DNA of 64,000 nt from Bog-756 sp963841885 (GTDB taxonomy: Bacteria > Actinomycetota > Acidimicrobiia > Acidimicrobiales > RAAP-2): positions 124,001 through 188,000 of the forward strand of contig CAWJEK010000018.1 of the NCBI GenBank assembly GCA_963841885.1, read 5' to 3'. The notes beneath the pieces are model-generated. The model worked only from the letters and a program-made list of their open reading frames with translations. It was not told where the DNA came from and searched no databases. The position numbers and the translations under genes were made by a program. Positions 36,043 through 43,825 of this stretch are shown here, one piece after another (position 1 is the first letter of the stretch; each line of letters starts with the position of its first letter).

Positions 36043-36176
36043 CGGCACGCCACGATGATGGCCCACGCGGCGACCGTCCGGCACGGACCGGCGTGGGTGA
36101 CCGGCGCGACCGGCACGCCGGGACGCCGGGACGCCGATGAATGGCGCGTCGGGCGCCGTTCGGTGAGGCTGTGGCC

Positions 36177-36977
36177 ATGGACCTCGTCTCCGTCGCCACA
36201 CCCGCCCCCCACGTGCGCACGATCACCCTGGACAACCCCGCCCGGTTGAATTCCATGTCGTTCGCGCTGGTGGCCGACCTGTACGAGGCGATCGCCGGCG
36301 TGGCCGCCGACAACGACTGCCGCGTGGTGGTGCTGACGGGGGCCGGACGGGCCTTCTGTTCGGGCCTCGAACTCGAACACGCCGGCCTCCCGCCCGGCGC
36401 CGAGGACCTGGGACGCCACCGCATGGGCCTGCGGGCGATGGAGTACATGGGCGGCATCGTGCCGGCCTTGCGCGACATGCCCCAACCGGTCATCTGTGCG
36501 GTCAACGGGCCGGCCTACGGCGGGGGCATGTGCCTGACGCTCGGCACCGACGTCCGCCTCGCCGGTCGGTCCGCGGTCTTCTGCGGCGCCGGCATCACCA
36601 ACGGCCTCAGCGGGTGCGAGCTCGGCGTGAGCTGGCTGCTACCCCGGGCCGTCGGGACCTCGCGCTCGAACGAGATCCTGCTCACCGGCCGCAAGGTGGG
36701 GGCGGAGGAGGCCGAGCGGATCGGACTGGTCTCCGAGGTACTCGACGACACGAGGCTGTTCGACCGGGCCCTGGAGATGGCCGTCCACCTCTGCACCCTC
36801 AGCCCCCTGGGCCTCACGCTGACCAAGGACACGCTGTGGGGTGCCCTCGAGGTCGGGAGCCTCCGCACCGCCGTCGACCTCGAGAACCGGACCCAGTTGC
36901 TCGCCGGCTTCACCGGCAACCTGAACGAGGCCGCCGCCGCCTTCAAGGAGAAGCGGCCGCCGGTCTACACGGAGTAG
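36177..36977 (+). CDS. Enoyl-CoA hydratase/isomerase family protein
   Basis: A 266-residue crotonase-fold protein. The oxyanion-hole residues lie in RAFCSGLELEH and NGPAYGGGMCLTLGTD. A glutamate is retained in LSGCELGVSWLLPRAVG, the position of a catalytic acid in hydratases. It acts on a CoA thioester; hydration, isomerisation and other crotonase reactions cannot be told apart. The ATG at 36177 starts MDLVSVATPAPHVRTITLDNP, matching the family. The next small gene begins five bases after its stop. Confidence 0.92.
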   Translation: MDLVSVATPAPHVRTITLDNPARLNSMSFALVADLYEAIAGVAADNDCRVVVLTGAGRAFCSGLELEHAGLPPGAEDLGRHRMGLRAMEYMGGIVPALRDMPQPVICAVNGPAYGGGMCLTLGTDVRLAGRSAVFCGAGITNGLSGCELGVSWLLPRAVGTSRSNEILLTGRKVGAEEAERIGLVSEVLDDTRLFDRALEMAVHLCTLSPLGLTLTKDTLWGALEVGSLRTAVDLENRTQLLAGFTGNLNEAAAAFKEKRPPVYTE

Positions 36978-36981
36978 TCCG

Positions 36982-37213
36982 GTGGCCAAGGCCCGGCGCG
37001 GCCGGAAACCCCGCCGGGCACCGCGTGATCCGTCGGCCGGCGGAGGCGCCCGCGAACACTGGCGGGCCGACGGGATGGCGAAGACGCGGCTATGCGTCGG
37101 CGGCCGATGCCAACCGGTACGCCCTGCAGGTCCGCCTCGAGGACGGCGTGCAGCTCGATCCGTACCGTTGCGGCATCTGCGGGGCCTGGCACCTGGGGAA
37201 CTCCCGGGACTGA
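36982..37213 (+). CDS. Small basic protein with C-terminal zinc knuckle, frameshifted
   Basis: A protein of about 76 residues. The Lys/Arg-rich N-terminus begins MAKARRGRKPRRAPRDPSAGG. The C-terminus, in another frame, is GYASAADANRYALQVRLEDGVQLDPYRCGICGAWHLGNSRD, containing CxxC and WHLG. A single-base shift near 37087-37089 joins the two. Such small proteins with a YRCxxCGxWHLG tail are known as uncharacterised bacterial proteins. The GTG at 36982 has a GGAG upstream. The function is unknown, perhaps RNA or ribosome binding given the basic head. Confidence 0.6.
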
Positions 37214-37225
37214 TCCTCGGGCGTA

Positions 37226-37249
37226 ACTATACCGTCTGGACGGTATAGT
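37226..37249. promoter_or_regulatory. Perfect 24-base TetR operator
   Basis: Inverted repeat ACTATACCGTC-TG-GACGGTATAGT, perfect 11-base arms, ending seven bases before the TetR ATG. The TATACCG/CGGTATA form is typical of operators for drug-efflux TetR repressors. Confidence 0.85.
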
Positions 37250-37256
37250 AATCGCC

Positions 37257-37871
37257 ATGGCGACCACCACCACCCCCGGTCCGGGAAGCGCCGTCCCCCC
37301 GTCCCCCCGGGCGCCCCGCGACAGCACCGCCACCCGGCGGCGGATCCTCGACGCCGCCGAGCAGGTCGTGCTCCGCGACGGGGTCGGCCATCTCACCCTG
37401 GAGGCGTCGGCCGCCGAGGCGGGTCTGTCCAAGGGGGGCGTGCTCTACCACTACCCCACCCGGGACGCGCTGGTGTCCGCCATGGTGGCGCGCATCATCG
37501 AGCAGTTCGAAGAGGACATCGCCGCCTACCTGCCGGCCGCCGGTTCCCCCGGATTCGGACGACCCGGGGCGTTCACCCGCGCCTACGTCCGGGCCACCAT
37601 GGAACCCGTCACCGAGGGCGAGGAGCGCCTGGGGGCCGCGCTGCTGGCCGCCGCCGCCGCCGAACCGGAGCTGTTGGAGCCCCTCCAGGCCGCCGCCGAC
37701 AGCTGGCAGGCCCGCCTGGTGGCCGACGGGCTGGACCCCGCCACGGCGACCGTCGTCCGTCTGGCCTGCGACGGACTGTGGCTGTGCGACCTCTTCGGGC
37801 TCGCTTCCCCCCGTGACGCCCTCCGCTCCCGGGTGGCCGCCGCCCTCGAGGCGATGACCGGGGAGACATGA
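37257..37871 (+). CDS. TetR-family repressor of the MFS efflux gene
   Basis: A 204-residue TetR protein. The HTH is LTLEASAAEAGLSKGGVLYHYPTRDALV near residues 45-72, and the C-terminal domain (TetR_C_37-like) carries SWQARLVADGLDPATATVVRLACDGLWL. It starts just after a perfect operator and overlaps the MFS transporter start (ATGA at 37868-37871). Repressor and pump are therefore one self-regulated efflux unit. The ligand, probably the pump substrate, is unknown. Confidence 0.93.
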   Translation: MATTTTPGPGSAVPPSPRAPRDSTATRRRILDAAEQVVLRDGVGHLTLEASAAEAGLSKGGVLYHYPTRDALVSAMVARIIEQFEEDIAAYLPAAGSPGFGRPGAFTRAYVRATMEPVTEGEERLGAALLAAAAAEPELLEPLQAAADSWQARLVADGLDPATATVVRLACDGLWLCDLFGLASPRDALRSRVAAALEAMTGET

Positions 37872-39193
37872 TGATCCGTCGCGGACCCGCCGGGGGCGTG
37901 GCGCCGCTGCCCGACGCCTCGGTGCGACTCATCCGGACCCTGGCCGTCACCGTATTCCTCGAGTGGTTCGGGGCCACGTCGATCGTCCCCATGCTGCCCG
38001 TCTACATCCGCCACCTGGGCGGCACCGATGCCCTGGCCGGACTGGTCATGGCCTCGTTCTTCGCGGCCGGGGTCCTGTTCCAGTACCCGGTCGGCCGCCT
38101 GTCCGACCGGATCGGTCGCAAGCCGGTGCTGGTGGCGGGCCTGGTCGTCTACTCCGCCGCCAGCTTCGCCTTCCTCTTGGACATCGTGCCGGCCATGGCC
38201 ATCCTCCTACGTGGTCTGCAGGGCCTCGGCGCCGGGGCCTCGGCCGTGGCCGCTCTGGCCATGGTGTCCGGCAGCGTGGCCCGTGAGCGGCGCGGGCGCG
38301 CCTTCGCCTCCATCTACGGCGCCCAGATCTCCGGCATGGCCGTCGGTCCCCTGATCGGAGCCATCGTCGGGGTGCACTACATGTGGGCCATGTTCCTCGG
38401 CTCGGCTCTCGTGGCCCTGGCCGCCTGCATCCCCGCCCTGCGCATCGTCGAACCGGTCGAACCGGTGGAGGAGGCCGACGAGGGCGCCTCCGCCGGCCCG
38501 TCGGGCGCAAGCGTCAGGCGCCTCGCCCGGGTGCGCTGGAACCGGTCGATGGCGGGCGCCATGGTGGCCGCCGCCGCCCTGGGGCTCACCACGGGGATCT
38601 ACGACATCTGCTGGACGCTCCTGATGGTGTCCAGGGGGGCCACCGGCTGGGAGATAGGCGTCTCGTGGACGCTGTTCGCGGTGCCTTTCGTGGTCGCCGC
38701 CCGACCGAGCGGATGGCTGGCCGACCACATGGACCGTCGCTACCTGGTGCTGGGCGGCGTGGGCCTCGCCATGGTGTTCTGCGCCGGCTACCCCTTCATC
38801 CCCTTGGTGCCATTGCTGATGATCCTCGGCGGGACCGAGGCCCTCGGGTTCGCCGCCGCCCTGCCGTCGCTGCAGTCGCTGCTCACCCAGGGCTCCGAGC
38901 CGTCGGAGGTCGGCCGCATCCAGGGCATGTTCGGCAGCACACAGACGGCGTGCACGGCGGTGTCGGCGGCCCTCGCCGGGGCGGCGTTCGCGGTGGCCCG
39001 GTGGCTGCCGTTCCTGTCGGCCTCGGCCTTCACCGCCGTCGCCCTGGTCACCACCGCCGTCATCTGGAGGAAGGTGCCCGGCCATGTCCACCCCCTGATG
39101 GAGCCGGTCGAGGTCGGGGTGCCGGACGGCGGCCCCTCGGAACCCGGCGGCGCCGGTCAGGCGGCGGTGGGCGTCAGCTCGGAGGTGCAGTAG
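37868..39193 (+). CDS. Major facilitator superfamily transporter
   Basis: A 441-residue, twelve-helix MFS permease. The loop 2-3 signature is GRLSDRIGRKPVLVAG, and a central loop (VEPVEEADEGASAGPSG) separates the halves. It resembles multidrug-resistance H+ antiporters of the DHA1 type. It is co-transcribed with the TetR gene through a 4-base overlap. Its last 37 bases overlap the 3' end of mscL on the opposite strand. The substrate is unknown. Confidence 0.92.
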   Translation: MMIRRGPAGGVAPLPDASVRLIRTLAVTVFLEWFGATSIVPMLPVYIRHLGGTDALAGLVMASFFAAGVLFQYPVGRLSDRIGRKPVLVAGLVVYSAASFAFLLDIVPAMAILLRGLQGLGAGASAVAALAMVSGSVARERRGRAFASIYGAQISGMAVGPLIGAIVGVHYMWAMFLGSALVALAACIPALRIVEPVEPVEEADEGASAGPSGASVRRLARVRWNRSMAGAMVAAAALGLTTGIYDICWTLLMVSRGATGWEIGVSWTLFAVPFVVAARPSGWLADHMDRRYLVLGGVGLAMVFCAGYPFIPLVPLLMILGGTEALGFAAALPSLQSLLTQGSEPSEVGRIQGMFGSTQTACTAVSAALAGAAFAVARWLPFLSASAFTAVALVTTAVIWRKVPGHVHPLMEPVEVGVPDGGPSEPGGAGQAAVGVSSEVQ

Positions 39194-39570
39194 GCGCACT
39201 TGGTCGCCTGGTCCGGCACCTTGGACAGGCAGGCCGGGCACTCCCGGACGGGCTCCTCGCTGGGGGTGCGGCCCAGTTTGCCCATCAGGGCGTTGACCGG
39301 CTTGATCACCAGGAAGAAGATGATCGCCGCCACGATCACGAAGTTGAGCAAGGCGTTGAGGACGTTGCCGTAGTAGATCTTCGAGTGGTTGATCGTGATG
39401 TAGAGACCGCCGAACTGGGTCTTCCCGCCGAAGATGGCCTTGATCAACGGGGTGATGACACTGGTGGTGAGCGACGTCACGACCGCGGTGAAGGCGGCCC
39501 CGATGACCACGGCCACCGCCAGGTCGAGCAGGTTCCCCCGCAGCAGGAACTCCTTGAAGTCCTTGATCAT
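39157..39570 (-). CDS. mscL: Large-conductance mechanosensitive channel MscL with zinc-ribbon tail
   Basis: A 137-residue MscL. The N-terminal amphipathic segment is MIKDFKEFLLRGNLLDLAVAVVIGAAFTAVV. TM2 is LLNFVIVAAIIFFLVIKPVNALM. The usual C-terminal helix is replaced or followed by a zinc ribbon, CPACLSKVPDQATKCAYC (CxxC-N11-CxxC). The channel opens under membrane tension to release solutes. The ribbon may assemble the cytoplasmic bundle through metal. The 3' end overlaps the MFS gene tail-to-tail by 37 bases. Confidence 0.95.
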   Translation of the reverse strand: MIKDFKEFLLRGNLLDLAVAVVIGAAFTAVVTSLTTSVITPLIKAIFGGKTQFGGLYITINHSKIYYGNVLNALLNFVIVAAIIFFLVIKPVNALMGKLGRTPSEEPVRECPACLSKVPDQATKCAYCTSELTPTAA

Positions 39571-39675
39571 GGTCGGTCTCCTCGAGGCATCAGGGCCGTG
39601 ACCGGCCGGGGTGGGCCGAATCTATGCCCCGCGGCACCGGTCGATCCACCTGTGTCCGGCCCCGGCGGGTTTACT

Positions 39676-40161
39676 TCAGGGAAGTCCGGCGTGGACGGCG
39701 GCCTCCCACCGGCCCGTCGACTCCACCTGGCACACCGCGGCGGCGGCCTGGAGCAACCAGCCCATCACGGCGCGGTGGTCGGCATCGGCCGGCACCTCGG
39801 CGACCAGGCCCCGCCGAGGATGGTCCTGGGTCACCCGCCATCCCTCCGGCACGGGTAGACCGAGGTCCCGGAGCCGCCAGGCCACCCGGGGTCCCGAGGC
39901 GTGCTGGAGGCCGACCGTGGTCGGCCGGGCCGGGCGTCCCTCCTGGCGTCTACCGGGCATCCAGGTGATCACCGGCACCTGGTGGGTCGATCCACCGAGG
40001 AAGGCGAAGGGGCCCGGTTCGGGTGGCCGGTGCTCGTCGTCGACGACGGGCTCGATGTTGATCCAGCCGGTGCCGCCCGACTGCACCATGGACATCTGGG
40101 CCAGCAGCTCGGGATCGTCGTAGGCGACGAAGCCGAAGGTGGTGGGACGGCTACGGGTCAC
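39676..40161 (-). CDS. Hypothetical protein coupled to a luciferase-like enzyme
   Basis: A 161-residue soluble protein beginning MTRSRPTTFGFVAYDDPELLAQMSMVQ. I recognise no family. It is tryptophan-rich (GWINIEPVV, PVITWMPG, VAWRLRDLGLP, GWRVTQDHP), with no signal peptide or membrane segment. The GTG start overlaps the stop of the F420-type oxidoreductase gene upstream (GTGA), so the two proteins are probably made together and may function together. Codon use matches the neighbours. Confidence 0.75.
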   Translation of the reverse strand: MTRSRPTTFGFVAYDDPELLAQMSMVQSGGTGWINIEPVVDDEHRPPEPGPFAFLGGSTHQVPVITWMPGRRQEGRPARPTTVGLQHASGPRVAWRLRDLGLPVPEGWRVTQDHPRRGLVAEVPADADHRAVMGWLLQAAAAVCQVESTGRWEAAVHAGLP

Positions 40162-41045
40162 GTCTGGAGATCGCCCACGGCGGACGCCAGCGCGTCGAGC
40201 TCCTGGCGCCACGTACCGCCGGGCACCAACGGCCTGACCACGAACTTGGAGAATCCGACCTCCAGGAAGTCCTCCATGAAGCGGCGGAGACCGTCGAGGC
40301 CCGCCGGCACCACCGTCGCCGGGTCGACACCCCGGCGGGCGCGCCCGAGCGCGGCCAACAACTTCCCATCCAGTGGTCCCGGGGCGTAGGCGAGGGAGAC
40401 GCCGAAGTGCTCGCGGCTGATCTCCCGACCCGCCGCCGCCGCGGCCGCGTCGATCACGTCGCGCCCGGCCACCACCTCGGCCGGGGTGCACGACGAGGGC
40501 AGCCACCCGTCGGCGTAGCGACCGCACCGTTCGAGGGCGGCCGGCACCATCCCCCCGGTCCAGAACTCGAGGGGATCCTGTACCGGCAGGGGCGCCAGGG
40601 TCACCTCCTCGAACGTGCCGACCGGTCCGTCGTGGCTCACGCTCTCGCCGGCCCACAGGCGACGCAGCAGCGGAAAGGCCTCCTCCATCCGGGGGCCCTT
40701 CTCCTTGGCGGGCACACCGACCGCCCCGGACTCGGGTGACCGTGGGAGTCCGGGGACGAACGTGACGAGCAGACGGCCGCCCGACAGGCGGTCGAGCGTG
40801 GCCAGCTGCTTGGCCAGCCGGACCACGTTCCGTCCCGGCAGGAGCAGCGTGGTACCCAGCTTGATCCGGGGGTTGTGGGCGGCGGCGAAGGCCAGTGCGG
40901 CCAACGGGTCGAGGGTCGGCGCCGACAGGACCTCGGGAAGCCACAGGGAGTCGAAGCCGAGGTCCTCGAGGTCGTCGACCAGGGTGGCGAGGGCTGCCGG
41001 ATCACCATCGAGCGGGCCGGTGCCGACCCCGATCCGGACCTTCAC
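40158..41045 (-). CDS. F420-dependent luciferase-like oxidoreductase
   Basis: A 295-residue TIM-barrel protein of the bacterial luciferase superfamily, similar to the MSMEG_2516-type probable F420-dependent oxidoreductases (TIGR03854). Characteristic segments are DLEDLGFDSLWLPEVLSAPTLDPLAALAFAAA, IKLGTTLLLPGRNVVRLAKQLATLDRLSGGRL and GVPAKEKGPRMEEAFPLLRRLWAGE. It would use reduced F420 or FMN. It begins a coupled pair with the 161-residue protein downstream. The substrate is unknown. Confidence 0.9.
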   Translation of the reverse strand: MKVRIGVGTGPLDGDPAALATLVDDLEDLGFDSLWLPEVLSAPTLDPLAALAFAAAHNPRIKLGTTLLLPGRNVVRLAKQLATLDRLSGGRLLVTFVPGLPRSPESGAVGVPAKEKGPRMEEAFPLLRRLWAGESVSHDGPVGTFEEVTLAPLPVQDPLEFWTGGMVPAALERCGRYADGWLPSSCTPAEVVAGRDVIDAAAAAAGREISREHFGVSLAYAPGPLDGKLLAALGRARRGVDPATVVPAGLDGLRRFMEDFLEVGFSKFVVRPLVPGGTWRQELDALASAVGDLQT

Positions 41046-41075
41046 GGACGTGCCCCGATCATCCGGGCCGGTCCG

Positions 41076-41768
41076 TCATCCGGTGCCCAGCGGCGGTCCG
41101 TCGAAGCGGTCGACGTTGGCGAACTCCTCCACCGGGCCGCGCCGCAGCCGGGTGGGCTGGTGGACCGGATGGCCGAGCGCCAGCAGACCGGCCACGGCGT
41201 GGGTGTCGGGCACCCCGAGGAGCTCCTTCACGGCGGGCTCCTCGCGCACCACCATGGTGGTCATCACCCCGGCCAGACCCAGGTCGCGGGCGGCCAGCAG
41301 GATGCTCCAGGCGAAGGGGTAGATCGAGGCCCCACCGACCATCGTGTACCGGTCGAGGTCGCGGTCCACGGTGGCCAGCCGGGTGAAGTCGGCCAGCAGC
41401 ACCAGCAGTACCGGCACCTCGTCCAGGTGTTCGGCGAAGCCGCCCGGGCCCTGGGCGGCGGAGGCGGCGATCCCCGGGGCCCCGGCCACCGCCCGGCGTT
41501 CGGCCTCGCGGTCGGTCACCACCGCCCACGGCGTCAGTCCGGCGGAGGACTGGGCCAGGTACTCGTACCAACCCGGGAGGTAGAGATCGCGCAGGGCCCG
41601 GCGAACCGCCGGATCCTGGACCACCACCACCCGCCACGCCTGCCGGTTCCCCCCGTTCGGGGCGAACCGGGCGGTGTCGAGCAGCCGGTGGACGGTGGCA
41701 TCGTCCACCGGCTCGTCGGTGAACTCCCGCGCCGCCCCGGTGGTGCGCAGCGCCTCGGTGAGGTCCAC
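41076..41768 (-). CDS. Nitroreductase family protein
   Basis: A 230-residue FMN-dependent nitroreductase-fold protein. The N-terminal signature is LRTTGAAREFTDEPVDDATVHRLLDTARFAPNGGNRQAWRVVVV, and the C-terminal flavin-contact region is LGVPDTHAVAGLLALGHP. It typically reduces nitro groups, quinones or related acceptors with NAD(P)H. It lies 30 bases upstream of the luciferase-like gene and 12 bases after the peroxiredoxin gene stop, on the same strand, so it forms part of a redox operon. Confidence 0.9.
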   Translation of the reverse strand: MDLTEALRTTGAAREFTDEPVDDATVHRLLDTARFAPNGGNRQAWRVVVVQDPAVRRALRDLYLPGWYEYLAQSSAGLTPWAVVTDREAERRAVAGAPGIAASAAQGPGGFAEHLDEVPVLLVLLADFTRLATVDRDLDRYTMVGGASIYPFAWSILLAARDLGLAGVMTTMVVREEPAVKELLGVPDTHAVAGLLALGHPVHQPTRLRRGPVEEFANVDRFDGPPLGTG

Positions 41769-41780
41769 GGGTCGGGTCCG

Positions 41781-42263
41781 CTAGAGGTTCTCGAGCACGG
41801 CGTCGGCCGCGCTGACGGTCAGACCACCCCCGGGCTCGACGAAGAGGGCCGTCACGACACCGTCCTCCAGCACCATGGCGTAGCGCTGCGACCGCGTGCC
41901 GAGGCCGAAGCCGCTGCCGTCCATCTCCAACCCGACGGCCGAGGTGAACTCGCCGTTGCCGTCGGCCAGCAGCACGACGGCGTCACCCACGTTCTGCGAC
42001 TCGCCCCAGGCGGCCATGACGAACGGGTCGTTCACCGAGATGCAGGCCACCACGTCGACGCCCTTGGCCTTCAGCTCGTCCTGGCGGATCACATAGCTGG
42101 GCAGGTGGTAGTCCGAACACGTGGGCGTGAACGCGCCCGGGACGGCGAACAGGACGACCTTGCCCGACCCGAGCACGTCGCCGGTCTGCACGTGGGTGGG
42201 CGAACCCCCCTCGTTCGTCATGACCTTGATGTCCGGGATCGTGTCGCCGACGGCAATGCTCAT
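41781..42263 (-). CDS. Peroxiredoxin, Prx5 type
   Basis: A 160-residue redoxin with the peroxidatic cysteine in VPGAFTPTCSDYHLPSYV near residue 50, as in the Prx5/AhpE-like group. It is of normal length and starts MSIAVGDTIPDIKVMTNEG. It reduces hydroperoxides with help from a thiol system. The ATG at 42263 has GGAGGGGG upstream, one of the best ribosome sites here. It is the likely first gene of a transcript with the nitroreductase and luciferase-like genes. A 184-base gap separates it from the upstream oxidoreductase. Confidence 0.93.
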   Translation of the reverse strand: MSIAVGDTIPDIKVMTNEGGSPTHVQTGDVLGSGKVVLFAVPGAFTPTCSDYHLPSYVIRQDELKAKGVDVVACISVNDPFVMAAWGESQNVGDAVVLLADGNGEFTSAVGLEMDGSGFGLGTRSQRYAMVLEDGVVTALFVEPGGGLTVSAADAVLENL

Positions 42264-42447
42264 GTTCCCCCTCCTCGGGATCGGTCCCCGGTCCGTGGCG
42301 GGGATTCCGGCGCACCGGAGCGGTGACCGTACCCGCAGCATACGTTTCGACGGGCCGTGCCGGTCCCGCGTCTCACCGGACGGTCCGGCGCCGCCCACGA
42401 TGTCGGGCGTCACCCACCACCGTCACCCACCCCACTCCGGCCCGGGG

Positions 42448-43371
42448 CTACAGGTCGCCGACGGCCGGGAGGACCCGGGCGCCGAACCGCTCGAGCGCCG
42501 CCCGCTGGTCGGCCCGGGTGTCCCCGGGTAGCGCCACGGTCACCCAGTGGACCCCCACCCCGGCCAGTTCGCCGATCGAGTCGACGACCCGGGACTCGTC
42601 GACCGGTCCCCCGCCCATGGACAGCCCCTCGGGGACGAAGCAGACCGTCAGCGGCTCGGTCCGCCCGACCACCTCGGCGTGCCGGTGGGCGTACTCCAGG
42701 GCGACGGCCAGATCCGCCGGAGACTCGAGCGGTGCCGTGTGCGTGCGGGCCGCCAGTCGAGCCGGGTTCGGGAAGGGGCTCCACCCGTCCGCCGACTCGA
42801 CGGCCCGACGCACGGCCCGACGGCTGTTGCCCCCGATCCAGAGCGGGGGGTGCGGCAGCTGGGCCGGTCGGGGAAGCATGGTGTTTCCGGGCGCGCCGAA
42901 TCGGGCGCCGTCCAGGGTGACCGACTCCCCCTTCCACGCGGCCTGCATGGCCGCCAGGGCCTCGTCCATGCGCTCGTTCCGGTCGGCGAAGGGGACACCG
43001 AGCGCATCGAACTCCGGCTCGAGGTAGCCGGCGCCGAGGCCGACCAAGGTCCGGCCGCCGCTCAGCACGTCGAGGGTGGCGATCCCCTTGGCGGCCAGGA
43101 AGGGATGGCGGTAGGCGAGCACGAACAGGTTGGTGTGGAGCCGGATCCGGGACGTGGCGGCGGCGGCGAACGACAGCGCGACCAGCGGATCGAGGGCGTG
43201 GTGCCCGCCGTGGGCCAGCCAGTCGTCCCCCGGGAAGGGATGGTCGGTGGTGTACACGGCGTCGAAGCCGACGTCCTCGGCGGCCCGGGCCAACTCGCCG
43301 ATTGCCCCGGGCCCGATGAATTCGGTGCCCCGGTCGAGCCGGTGGGTGGGCAGGCCGTACGAGACGCGCAC
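42448..43371 (-). CDS. F420-dependent luciferase-like oxidoreductase (TIGR03619-type)
   Basis: A 307-residue luciferase-superfamily TIM barrel beginning MRVSYGLPTHRLDRGTEFIGPGAIGELARAAEDVGFDAVYTTDHPFP. It contains LHTNLFVLAYRHPFLAAKGIATLDVLSGGR and GLGAGYLEPEFDALGVPFADRNERMDEALAAM. This matches probable F420-dependent oxidoreductases common in mycobacteria and acidimicrobia. It begins only 4 bases after the thioesterase stop. The substrate is unknown; the thioesterase and lipocalin-like neighbours suggest lipid or acyl-CoA catabolism. Confidence 0.9.
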   Translation of the reverse strand: MRVSYGLPTHRLDRGTEFIGPGAIGELARAAEDVGFDAVYTTDHPFPGDDWLAHGGHHALDPLVALSFAAAATSRIRLHTNLFVLAYRHPFLAAKGIATLDVLSGGRTLVGLGAGYLEPEFDALGVPFADRNERMDEALAAMQAAWKGESVTLDGARFGAPGNTMLPRPAQLPHPPLWIGGNSRRAVRRAVESADGWSPFPNPARLAARTHTAPLESPADLAVALEYAHRHAEVVGRTEPLTVCFVPEGLSMGGGPVDESRVVDSIGELAGVGVHWVTVALPGDTRADQRAALERFGARVLPAVGDL

Positions 43372-43375
43372 CGGC

Positions 43376-43816
43376 TCAGCCCCCCGTACCGATCAGGTCG
43401 GACAGGAACGGCGGCATCCGGGTCGGTCGACCCCGGCCGTCGACCGCCCCGTGGACGGTGACGGCCGTGGCCCGGACCTCGCCCGCGACGGTCAGCAGGT
43501 AGCCGACCTGGAAGGTGGTCCTGGTGAGGTCGTCGACGACGACGTGGACGGCCACCAGGTCGTCGAAGTACAGGGGTCGCCGGTGGCGGACGTAGAGCTC
43601 GAGCACCGCGAAGTCGACACCGTCCTCGCCGGCCCGCACCTCCTCGTACGGGAAGCCGGCATCGCGCAGGAGGGCCGCCCGGGCTTCCTCGAGGTACGCC
43701 GGGTAGGTACCGTGATGGATGACGCCCATGGCGTCCGTCTCCGCGAAGCGGGTCCGGAGGTGATGGACGTAGCGGTACTCCGACGGGTCGAGCGACGGGT
43801 CGAGCGAGAGCCGCAC
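43376..43816 (-). CDS. 4HBT/YbgC-type acyl-CoA thioesterase
   Basis: A 146-residue hot-dog-fold thioesterase. The active-site segment is RFAETDAMGVIHHGTYPAYLEEAR (catalytic Asp in ETDAMGVIHHG), followed by FDDLVAVHVVVDDLTRTTFQVGYLL. It hydrolyses acyl-CoA or acyl-ACP thioesters. It sits between an F420-type oxidoreductase (4 bases) and the lipocalin-like gene (9 bases) on the same strand, so they form one operon. Confidence 0.92.
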   Translation of the reverse strand: MRLSLDPSLDPSEYRYVHHLRTRFAETDAMGVIHHGTYPAYLEEARAALLRDAGFPYEEVRAGEDGVDFAVLELYVRHRRPLYFDDLVAVHVVVDDLTRTTFQVGYLLTVAGEVRATAVTVHGAVDGRGRPTRMPPFLSDLIGTGG

Positions 43817-43825
43817 GTCGCCGAC

